Below, one piece after another: positions 21,401 through 33,400 of a stretch of 64,000 bases of DNA. The stretch is from Buxus sempervirens (lineage: Eukaryota; Streptophyta; Magnoliopsida; Buxales; Buxaceae), in the NCBI GenBank assembly GCA_947561395.2, contig OX387184.1:42274766-42338765 (forward strand). Direction: 5' to 3'. Both the position numbers and the translations under genes were made by a program. A model generated the notes under the pieces. That model did no database searches and was not told the DNA's origin. It saw only the letters and a list, made by a program, of their open reading frames with translations. Numbering within the stretch: position 1 is the first letter of the stretch; the number at the start of each line of letters is the position of its first letter.

Positions 21401-24400
21401 CTCAATTTCGTTTGCAAAAGTTGAAAGTTCAATTGGCAATTTTAACACATTTCTGTTTTTCATTCTCTTCAGTAGATAGACTACGTCTTGTGTTTGTTCC
21501 TCTGTTCTAGGGTAATCAACACTTTCTTCTGTAACAAACACTTGGGGTCCACTTGTCATGATGAAGGGCAATCTTGCTGATCCTAATATCATAGCTGCTG
21601 TTTCTGACAAATGTAGTAGACTTTCACATAGGTATTCTGTCAAATCCAGATTATTTATTGTTGAGACGGCTTTCATGTCTGATCCTTGTTCAAATTCCTC
21701 TTTTTGAGTTTTTCTCAGGTACCAAATTTGATAAAGATAGTAGAAAATTTCTCTGTCTCTCTAACCAACTAAATTGGCTATCCAAAAGGTATAATGCTGG
21801 TTATGATTTGTTTTATTCATAACAAAAATCAGCATTGTCTTGATAAATTGTGAATTTTTTTTTGAAATTTTCAAAATTCCACAATTTAAAAACTAATTTG
21901 GTTTACTAATTCCCATTCCCAATCTTGTGCAAAATAAGATTCATAATTTATGAAATTTGTTAATTTCAGGATGTTGTCAAAAAAATTAATTCTGTAGAAA
22001 TTTTGTAGTAAATCATTTCTAATCTAGAATTTATGATCTTCTAATTTTGAAAGGATTTTTTCTTCAAAAATTTCCCAAGAAAGCATTGTTTTTGCTTTCT
22101 CATAAAGACAATTTTTTTTGATTTTCTCAAATTTTGGCTTAAAATCATTTGTCTTCAATATATCAGTGAGCTGAAGAAAATTCTTTATTTGATTAAAAGA
22201 ATATTCTTCATCCCAATTCATTTGGTTAATGATTTTGAGACATAGCTCTTTCATAATTTCAAACTTTTCTGTTTGATCAAAAATCTGAATGGCTAACTTT
22301 CCTGTGTGCTATCTAAACTTCGTTAGATGGTAGACCTGCCTTGCATAAAGCCAAATAATTTTCTAATACTTAAATTATTTTTCTTAGCCTTTTTTCTATC
22401 ATTATAAAATATCTTTCTTAGCCTTTTTTTTTTATCGTTATTTCCCATAATTTCATTGTATGGTTTATAACCTTATTCCACTTCAAATTGGTGCAATTTT
22501 GGAAATTTCTTTTATTGTTATATAGAGGTACCACCATTCTCTTCTACCAAGAATTTATCAATTTTTCTAATACTCAAAATTTCCTCAAATAATTTAGTAA
22601 ATCAAAATCTCTCCTGTGCGCTTCCACACTTCAATTAAAATCCTATCTGGTCCTAAGGCCTTTCCTACTTCCATTTAAGCTAAAGCTCTCCTCATTTCAG
22701 GGGCCTTGATCCTAGGAATTTAACAATTATTCTCTTGGCTCTCTAATAACAACATTTTATTTTATTTTTTTTATTTTGACATTTGTACTTGAAACGTGGT
22801 TAACAATGCCTTCAACATTTAATAATTTTTGAAAATATTCTCTCCATCTTTCATTGATCTCTTAATCACTTGTTAAGACTCCTGAATACTTATTATTCAT
22901 GCATCTAACTTGATCTAAACTTATCTTATTCTTGCAATATATGATTATATCATGTTACCTAATTTTACGTCTAAAAATGTTATATGACTTATAGCTAATA
23001 ATTCTTTCATTTTATTTATCTTTACAGTTGGGTACATGGTTATTTGATTTGCATGAGAAGTTTTGTGCTTGGAGATTCTCTATTTTGTTTTCTTTGGTTG
23101 ACATCTTGGTTTACTAATAAAATAAAATATTATGCATCTTATGGTATTTTAATGAGTCAACTTTGGCATGAAACAGGTTGCAGACCTTAGGATAACACCA
23201 AGGGTTTTGGTTGGCCACAGCTTTGGTGGCAAAGGTATGCTTGCTTTTGCCATTCTAGGACATGCTTTTCTTATTATGGTACAAGATGCACCTGGTGGTT
23301 GAATTTCTGTGGTCAGAAATGCGACTACTTGAGTTGCTAATGTAAAATCTTTTCAGTTGCGTTGAGCATGGTGGAACAAGCTGCGAAACCACTTGCACGA
23401 CCAGTCAGAGTAAGATTAAGCTCCCGCAGATTTCCCTAATCTGTAGCTAAAGTTTCTAATGGACTTGATTTTAAAGAATAAATCCATATTATTTGTTTTG
23501 TCTTCTTTTCCAGTTTCTTTATATCTTATGTCCATTTTTTTCCTCCAACTTTTTTCTTACAAATTCTTAATCTATAGGTTTGGGTTCTGGATGCTACTCC
23601 TGGAATAGTCTGTCCTCGTGGTGATCAAGAGGATAACCCTGCCAAACTCATCTCTTTTCTACGCACAATACCAAATCAGGTGCTTTATCTGTCCATGATT
23701 TTTTATCTTTGATTCCCTGGTATTGTTTCTTCAAGATGATGAATCCATTTATGTACTTTTTAATTGAATGTCTTCACTGAATGTGTATTGAAACTAGAAA
23801 CTGATTCAATAAGCAGTTTTTTCAGCCATTCATTACAGATTTTATAAATCCCTAAGAGTCTGAAGGGTTGTAGTGGAGAATAAATGAAGACAATATTTGA
23901 TGTTATTAGATTATTATCTAGATCGGGGATTAGACTGATTCATTTACTATGAATATCTCAATTTTATTTTCATATTAAATTTATATGGGTCTAATTGGTA
24001 ATCATTTGAGAATTCAACAGACTTTGATTCTCTACTGAAAACATGAGAATGAAAATTTTCACACTCTTGCATCCATGCATATATGGATGCATGAACAGAC
24101 ACGCACATATATAAATTATGAGGGCATCTACTGGACTTTTATGTATCATGTTATGGAGTTCTTGAACTTTCTAGTGACCGGCAGTTTTCAGATTACGGAT
24201 TTGATCACTTTCACTGATTTTAGTATCTTCCTCAGTTCGAGAAGAATGCTTGTTCCTTCTTGTTCAGTCTTTCTGATTTTATTATCTTCTTCAAATATGA
24301 AAGAATTTGGTCAGTACGAATTCTCAAAGCAACTTTATAAATTTGTTTTGATCTGTAGATTAACTAGATAACTTGCGTCTTATTTCTTATATTGTATCTA

Positions 24401-27400
24401 GTCAAAATAAGGTGTACTAACATATTAGTGCATGAATTTAAGTGTATGCGAAGCATGTCAAGGTTCCAGAGACTGCAATGTCAGTGGATATTTTTTATTT
24501 CCTTTTTTAACTTTGTCTGCTAACTTTTCCCAATGTAAACGAGGATACTAGAAGTTCCTGATTTGTCACACTTAATGCTACATGAAATGATGGTTTTGAG
24601 TGTTGCATATGGACCTTAATCAAGTGAAGGGCATTTTGGCCTCCTTGGTAGAGATTGGAATGATTTCATCTAGCTCAATTAATTTCACTTAAATAAATAT
24701 AGTTATTCTAAGGCTGTTAGCATTTTATCATTTGTTTCTTCATTGTAAATCGAATTATGACCAGTCATGGAATGTCACCTTGGCAAAATTAGTAGCACGG
24801 GTGAAGAAATAATAAGAATAAGATCCCTAAAAGCATTCAATTTCATTGTATTTGATGAATTATCTGTAAAGAGGGGATGTTGGTTAGGGCGGTGCTAATG
24901 ATCTTAGCACTAGAAGGCAGCTTGGGCTGACTTCTTTCCCCTTTCTCCTGCATGTGCATGGCTGTTGATTTGGGGATTTTAATTGTTTGTGGCATGAATT
25001 TGAGAAGGTAGGCGGTAAGGGTGTTAATCTCTGTGCAGCCAAGGAGTTCAATGTATTTGTGAATAATGGTTTGCTTCTCGAAATGAAATACAAAGGATTC
25101 TTTTACACTTGGAATAATTGCAGCTCAGGTTACAACAGGATGCATTGTAAACTTGATTATGTCTTAACAAACTTTACTTGGCTCCAGGAATTTCCGGCTG
25201 CAGAAAATGAATTTCTTAGGCTTGGTATATCTGATCACAGTCTAGGAATTATCTCTATTTATGATGGTCAAATTAGAGGTAAAAGTTCAAATCCTACAAT
25301 CATTGGACCCTTGACAGTGAATTTATGCCTATTGTGGAGGACGCATGGACGACCAAAGTGGCTGGAACCCCAATGTTCAAGGTTGTAAGCAAGCTCAAGG
25401 CCTTGAAAAACTAAGCTTGAGGAGTGGAGCAATAGGAAATTCGCTGACCTTCAGGGCAGGATGATTGATTGCCAGAGAAATATTGCAAATTGTCAATAAT
25501 TGCTATAGGTTGATCCTTTTGACGCCATCCTTGGACAACAAGAAAACGCTTAAAATGCTGACCTGTTGAGACTGCTTTGCATTGAAGAGTCCCAGATCAA
25601 ACAAAAATCTTGATTGCAATGGTTGAAGGAAGGGGACCATAACAATGCATTCTTCCATAAGTCTTTGCGTATTCAAAGAGCTCAAAATTAAATCTCCAGC
25701 ATATACAATGAAGATGGAAGTAAAGTTACCAGCATGGATGATGAAGTTACCAGCATGGATGATGTAAATCAGGCTTTTGTTGCCTACTATGAGAAATTCC
25801 TTGGTCACAGGCCTCCTGGTCTTGTCTGGGGAGGGCCTGATGTGGATGTCACAGCTAGGTTAATTGAAGAACAGGTTCTTCTTCTTCAAGGTGATTTCAC
25901 GGCTTGGGCGGTTTAGGGAAACAATGTTCAGTCTCAAGGATGGGAAGGTGCCAAGGCTCGATCGATTTACTTCTTGCTTTTCCAAAAATACTCGCAATAT
26001 CGTGGGGAAGGAGATAACTGAAGCTATTCTTGACTTCTTCAAATCAAGAAGGTTACTTAAGCAGGTGAATAACACTTTGACTACGTTAGTCCCAAAGTGC
26101 AAAAATCCTACTAACCTCAATGATTTCAGGCCCATCTCTTGTGTAAACACGATCTATAAATGTATCTCCAAGCTCCTTGCTTCTATACTCAAGAGGGTGA
26201 TAGATTATTTGGTTGGCAGAAGCCAATCAGCTTTCATTCATGGGAGAAGAGTTTTCAACTATATTCTCCTGGCCCAGAAATTAGTCCATGGTTATCATCT
26301 TAGACAAAGTAATCCTCGTTGTGCGCTGAAGTAGGATATCAAAAAAAACTTTTGATACTGTAAATTGGGAGGTCTACCCACCTCTTCTAAAATATATGAA
26401 CTTTCCTGATCACTTTATTGAATGGATTATGATCTGCATTATTACCCTTTCTTTCTCTCTCGCCATTAATGGGAATTCTGTGGGGGATTCTTCAAGGGCA
26501 CTAGAGGGCTTTGTCTATTTCTGCTTCTAATTGGATTTATTTTCCAACATCCTCTCCAAGGAAATGACTCAAGGGTGGTTATGATATCATACGAAATGTG
26601 ATAATTGAGAATCAAAGACTTAAAATTTGCAGATGACCTGATTGTGTTCTCCTATGGTAACATTAGCTCAGTTGAATGCATCTTCAGTGCTCTTGATATA
26701 TTTGCTCCTATATCAGGCCTCCAGATTAACCTCATGAAGAGATTTTTTCTACTCGGTGCCTCCTGATATCAAAGCACTAATAGTTTTGAAATTTGCAATC
26801 TAGGAAGCAAACCTTCCCGTCAAGTATTTCGGGATACTGTTACTATCTTCTTGGCTTAGCAAGAAGGACTTTACTCTATTGGAGAGAATGAAGGCAATAA
26901 TCCAAATCTGGACATCCAAAAGCCTTTCTTATGCAGCTAGGCTGCAGCTGATTTGGTCTATAATCTTCTCAATTTTTCTTCATTGTGTGTTTATCTTTCT
27001 ACTCCTTAGAGAGGTTATTGAAAGATTGAACAGCTAAGTGGGAATTTGCTTTGGGCTGGCTCCTCTTCTCCCAAGTTATTTCCCTATTAAGCGGTCTCAA
27101 TTATGTTCTCTCATGCAAGAAGATCGGTTGGGCATCAAGAACCTACATTTATGGAATACAACCTCTTGCTTGCGTTATATATGGAATGTAGTTTCAGATA
27201 GTAAATCGCTTTGGAACGAGTGGTACAGCTTCATCTTCTTAGAGGCAGGGATTTTTGGGCTAGCAAGTTTCCAAAGTACGGTATATGGATATGGTGGAAA
27301 ATTTTAGAACCAAGAGAGAGTACATGGCCCTTGGTAAAACCTGAGGTATTTAATGGAGGAGGACTTGGTTTTGGCAAGATAACTGGGGTCCTAAGAGCCC

Positions 27401-30400
27401 CTTTCTTCATAGGTATGGAGCCTGCATAGTTTATGAGTCCGGTTTGGCTATTGAAACAAAGGTTTCACTAATTATTAAAGATGGAGATTGGGACACCTCT
27501 GCCTTCTCCGCTAATTTTATTGATATCTGGAATGACCTTCTCCTTCTACCTAATCTGGATAATGGGCAGGAGGATAGGGTGTATTGGGCTGCTTCAAGCA
27601 AAGGTGAGTTTTGCCAAAGTTCCACCTCTGCTCATCTCAGATAGCAAAGACCACTTGTTCCTTGGGGTGAACTTATTTGGTTCTCTGATAATATCCCTTG
27701 TCATGCCTTCATCTTTTGGATGACAATTCAATGAAAGTTATTAATCCAAGATTGGTTAGTCAGACACCAAATCATTGCTAATTCAAAGTGTCTCTTGTGT
27801 AGGGCCGATGTTGAAAGTATTGATCATTTATCTTCCAATGCACATTCAGCTCATCAGTTTGGGGTCAGGTATTGAAGAAATTAATCATGCCATTAAGGAC
27901 TGGGATGAAGAAAGTGTGTGTTGCTCAGAAATTTCAAGGAAAGTTTTGATGAGCAATATGGGTAAAGTTGCAATTGCTGCTGCTGTCTATTATATTTGGG
28001 TTGAGAGGAATGATTGTCTCTTCAACAATCGATGCAAATCAGCTGAAGAAACTGTTGCTACTACATAGGTTGTGCTCATGGGAAAATTCCATGGCATTAA
28101 TTGTACACATGTTACAGTATCATGGAGGATGTTGACTAACTTTTCACTGTTGTCCTTTGGGGCTGCATATCTTGTAAACACTCTTTTTCTTTATTTTTAA
28201 TACATACTTTCCATTTCCAAAAAAAAAAAGGTGTCACACATAGAATTAGAAGTGTATGTTTTTTATGGGGAGGCATTTTTAGAGTTTTATATTAATGTAT
28301 TCCACTCAATCTAGAAGGAAAATTTTAATGAAAGGCTTTAGGCTTGCTATGATATCTCGATCAAAATCATGACCTATAACATATTCTAAAGTGTACTTGT
28401 CTAAGTAAACATATAATTTTTAATTATTTTATTTTCTTAAGATACAAAATGTATCATCAATCGTGTAAAAATATATTCTAAGATGATATTCTAAGATACA
28501 AAATGTATGATCAGTCGTGAAAATTTTATTCTAAGATGATATTTTATATTTTAGCTTAAAAAAATTAAATATGGTTCATTTATAGCGAAACTGTTAGAAT
28601 TAATATTGAAAATAAAGTATTGAGCATATTGAGACAATGTCACACATATTGATAATTTATATATTGTATTGATAATGCATTGACCAATGTAGCAAGTATG
28701 ACGGCACATCTTACCACTAGATGTTGTGTCGATATAGTTGATATAATGTACTTATTGACCATATTTTCCTATATGACATTTAGGGCTATCTTAGCTGATA
28801 AGTGATAATGACTATTATTATCTGGATGGACCTTGTTTTTTCTACATCCTTGCATTTTTATTCTTAGTATATAATTCCTGAGTCTTGCTTCAAGTTGTAA
28901 CGTGAATTCATATGTTTTTCATGGGATAGTTTAATCTTTTCTAACAATTCTATAATTTTTAATTTTTTTAAAAGATCTACTCCAAGAGGAACATCGTGGA
29001 TTCTCTTGTACAAGGAGGATTTTCAAAAGATGTAGCACAGGTATGCCGTCAATTCCAATTTCGAGTAATTATCTTTCAACGGGTGATTTGTCAAGGTGTT
29101 CTATTACACATTTTTGTCTTGCTTGATATGTCTTCCTTGTCATTGTGAATCTAACTTGGGGCATTATTTGATGGTTACTTATGTTGTGTTTTTTTTTAAA
29201 TGACTAAGGTAATACTGTTATGGAAATCGTGGAATACATGCAGAAGAATCATGTAGCTCATGTTTATGGATTTGGACCTTGACTCTAGAATCAATTTCAT
29301 CACATACAAACATATAAATAATTAGTTTATATTTATGCTATTTCCTAATTAAATATATAGAATCAACTTTAATTTCTGTTTCTTTCTCTTTTTTTTTTCT
29401 TCCATTGGTATCATGATTCATGACTTTGTTTTTTAAGTATGTTACTACCAATTTTCATGAGGAAACCATGCGTAAAATATTGGTGTTGATGAAACAACTA
29501 AACTGGTTATTGGCTGTCCTTTTTCTAACACATTATGAATGTAGCAGGGTATGAATCCTTCTTTTTTAAAGTATTTGTTCCTGATGATAGTGCATCAATT
29601 TAGATTTACCTTTTTTTTTTAGGGAATGCTGCCGTAACTTGAGTTGCTTGCTCATATTCCCGATCTTAAAGTTATGCTTTCTATGATTTAACCTGATATA
29701 TTCTTATCTGAGTTTATTATAAATTATGGGCTTAGTCGTGTATTTTATTTGGTTGTTGATAATTAGAAGCTAGCAATGTTTTAGTGGAATTTACATTATA
29801 ACTATGTCATGTTGCTCTGAACCACCTCTCTTTTGAGCCTTAACAACTCTCTGTGGTCTGCCAAGTAGTTTTTCGATCTTTTGTTTTTCAGCTTTCCAGT
29901 AGCAGTTCTCTGTTTTCAGTGTTTTATTTTAGGTAACTGTTTACACCCTATATAATCGACGAATAAGAGAAGGACACGTGGTGCCTAGGTGGCTTGGTTA
30001 GGCCACGGCCCGTAGACTTTGAAGGGTTGAGCCGGCCGCGTCAGCACGCATACAGAAGAATGCGGTTCGAGCCACGCAAGCCAATAAGACAAAACCATAA
30101 ATATCAGAAGATCGTGCCATCGGCCGTTCAAGAATAGAATTATTAGATCATGGCCGGGCGGTTATCACTTTGAAACAGAGAACTGAAGATAAACAACCGC
30201 CATGAAGATCGTGCGAGAGTAGGAAGTTGAGCAACCGTCAAGAAGCGGCTATAAAAGGCCTCAATTCAAAGAGCTCGAGGACACAATCCACACAACCGCA
30301 ACCGGTTATTATATTATTTTGATCATCCGTGATCCTTTATCCCCTCTAATACAGACGGATAAACTAGGACTTCTCTCACTGCTTCCAGTCGCAGTGACAT

Positions 30401-33400
30401 CTTAGACCCCTCTTTACTCCGACTAACACCAGAATCCTGCCACCGGAGAGTAAGTTGAGGCCGCCCCTGACTCGCAGTTCTGTCTTTATAGGATCCCGAG
30501 CAGCCGGTCCCGAGACTCGCTCTGTTCACGCCAGGTGACTCGTGTATTTTTGGGTAAGCAGCAATCCAAGGTGAACCCCCTGAACCGGCTTTGCTAGCAG
30601 CCGCCCCCTTCCTCCTGCGCTTATACCCGATTACGGCTATAAGACCAGGACAGGCCGGTCCTGCGAGCCCTGTTGGTTTTCTTTTGTACTTTTTGTTTCC
30701 ATTTTGAGGATTATCTGTTGTCGCTTTTGGCTATTCGGCCGATTTATTAATAAAGGATTTGTGTGCCGTTAGTTGCTTTCGCTTTCAAACACTTACAAGA
30801 ACCCGAAACGAAGACCGAACCCCTAGTCTTCATACCATCGCCTGACCGATTTTGTTACAGGTGACTTGCAGTACGACTGAACCGATCCCGGTTCAGATTC
30901 GGAACAGGTGCCCGGGGTCAGGAATCGACTCGAAAATCATTGTATCAAACGATACTGGCACGCCCGCGTAGAGACACATCACCACCACAGACACGTGTCC
31001 ACACCGGCCCATTTTTGGAGCAACATCCTTTTTTGGCACGCCCGGTGGGACTATTAGTCTTTGAAAGAGCACTAATGGCGGCAAGAAGAAGTACTCGGCA
31101 TGCTGAAAATGCAGCGCCAGAGGAACCTGCCGAATCTCAGGTAAATCCTCTTTATGCTTCAGAGGTCCCGGAAGAAGGACCTTCGAGTTCTCAGCCGGAC
31201 CTTAATGAGCGACTTATTCAGGCCATACAAGGTCTCAGCCAACAAATGGCAGGCTTTGGCCAGGGTATTAACAAAATTTCTTCTGATAATGGTAGAATCC
31301 TAGCGGTTTTACAGGAAGGTTTCTCTACAATGGCAAGACCGGTCATGATGACCGAACGAGCCGAAACATCGGCTGCTGGGTCAAATGTTCACGAATGGAT
31401 AAATATTCCGGAGCAGCCACCAATCATGAACCTAGGTGTAAACGGCCGACACGAACAGGCCAACACCGCCGCTTTAAGGGGAGAAATACCTCCTGGTGTC
31501 CCAGTTCATCCCAATGTGCCTCCGATCGAGGTGCGACCCATGGGACAAAGGGAAGCACAGGAGAACCATAGAGAAGATATCGGGGTAAGAAATATGGCCG
31601 TAAACCGTAATTACATTCAAAATGTAATTCAAGAAATGATCGGAGATCAATATCACCGACGAATGACTAGGCCAGTTTATAGGAAACCTTACCCAGGCTG
31701 GATTGACCAACAATTTGAATTCCCTAGGGGATACAAAATTCCCGAATTCACTTTGTTTTCAGGAGAAGGTCAACAATCTACCATTGAACACATTGGCCGA
31801 TTTACGGTTCAATGTGGAGAAGCATCCGGTAATGATTTCCTTAGACTTAGACTATTTGGAAACTCATTGACCGGACAGGCTTTTACATGGTATATTACTT
31901 TACCGGCCAATTCAGTTACAAATTGGGGAATGATGGAAGAGAAATTCCACTCCCAATTTTATCGTACGGAGCCCAAAGTAACCATGGTTGATCTTGCTCG
32001 GTTAAGACAACAACCAGGGGAATCGGCCGATAAATATATTGCTCGCTTTAAATATATGAAAAACAAATGCCGAATTCTTTTACCAGAATCAGAATTTGCA
32101 AATTTGGCTTTAAATGGACTACACTTTGAACTCCGAAAGAAATTCGAAGGTGAACAGTTCGAAGACTTGTTTGAGTTGTCGGCCAGAGCCACCAAATACG
32201 AGTGGCTATTACAGGAAGACAACGAAAAGAAAGTCTCATCTTACGGGTCTTATTACAAGGACCCGAACTTTGAATACGGAGTTGTAGAAGTAGTGGGAAA
32301 ACAATCAATCACTTGTCCGATTCTTATCCGAAAAACCAAGGATACAGAAGCAACAAAGGAGACGAGTACTTTTAGCCGAAATTATTCCTTTGACATAAAT
32401 AAGACGGCTGAAGTATTTGAATACCTTTTGAAACAAGGATTCTTCAGATTGACCAAAGACCATCCTTTTATCCCAGCCAGTGTGGCGGCCAAGGGTAAAG
32501 CTTGTAAATGGCACGGGGTAAAAACTCACGAAACTAATGAATGTACTGTGCTTCGTAATGTGATACAGGAGAATATTGATAAAGGGCTCCTGAAGTTTGC
32601 AGAAACCGACAAAGAAAAGATGCAGGTCGACACACAACCATTCCCTAAAGAGGTGTCGGCAAATATGGTTACCATTGGGTTGCCAAAACGCACTCCAGCA
32701 GTTAAGATCGACCTGGATAGATCTTCCTCAGGGAAATGGGGGAAAACAGCACAACCAGTGCAAAACCAGGTGAATTTACGACCAAGGAACCATTGGAGGT
32801 ATCCACCTACACAAGGACGGTCATGGCATCAAGAGAGGAAAGGTGAAATCTGGGGTGAATGGTGGCATAAGCACAGACGCGAACCCAGAATAGAAGAAGA
32901 CAGGAAACCAGAGCTTAATGAAAAAACAACAAAGAAATTGGTTTTGGTTCCTTCTGAATTGTCTTCCAATCAAGCTGCAACCAAAAAGCGACTGGAAACG
33001 GTTGCTAAATCCTAAGAGGAGTCTTCCGTCAATAAAGATACATCATGCAAGATTCCGGAGAAAATAGAGATGTCACTAGGCCTCCTTTGCCAAGACTGCA
33101 AGCAAAAAGTGATAGCAGAATACCGGTATTCCCAATACAAAGGGAAATCAGTCAAGCATGAAGATGCACGCCACACTTAGGGGGGCAAGAGACCCTTGTA
33201 CTTAACATCTGGTAGACAAGTAGGCTCGCCGACAAGGACGGCAGCCACCTATAGCTCCGCTAGGGATAGCGGCTACATGACTTACGAGCAATATAGGATG
33301 GTAAACGGGGTCAAACCCAGGATGGTAAAACCACCTATTATCCAGGATGGTCACTGGAAAAGATTGACTCATCCTAAATTTCCTTTTCATGCGCAGGCAA

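Larger units (their letters stand above)
19252..21949. repeat. 2.7-kb inverted repeat of a pararetrovirus-like segment
   Basis: Arms 19252-20491 (+) and 20671-21949 (-) are inverted copies about 1.25 kb long with scattered substitutions and small indels, around a 180-bp spacer. Each arm, read in its own direction, has a coding segment, about 400 bp of non-coding DNA with a bZIP-like atgatgtcat, a TATA box (20185-20193; minus copy near 20975-20985), and then a tRNA-Met primer binding site. The site is intact on the right arm (TGGTATCAGAGC, complement of 20815-20826) and degraded on the left (about 20338-20350). No LTR end with TG...CA abuts the site, which favours an endogenous caulimovirus-like origin over an LTR element. 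This is an old broken copy. Confidence 0.55.

Noticed and set aside
19252..21949. Paired LTRs or a microRNA precursor
   Set aside because: The copies are inverted, not direct, and lack TG...CA ends; the arms are far too long and coding-like for a microRNA hairpin.
30323..30529. 68-codon minus frame present in both Tat LTRs (also 45843-46049)
   Set aside because: Its repetition only reflects LTR identity; no domain or start context.
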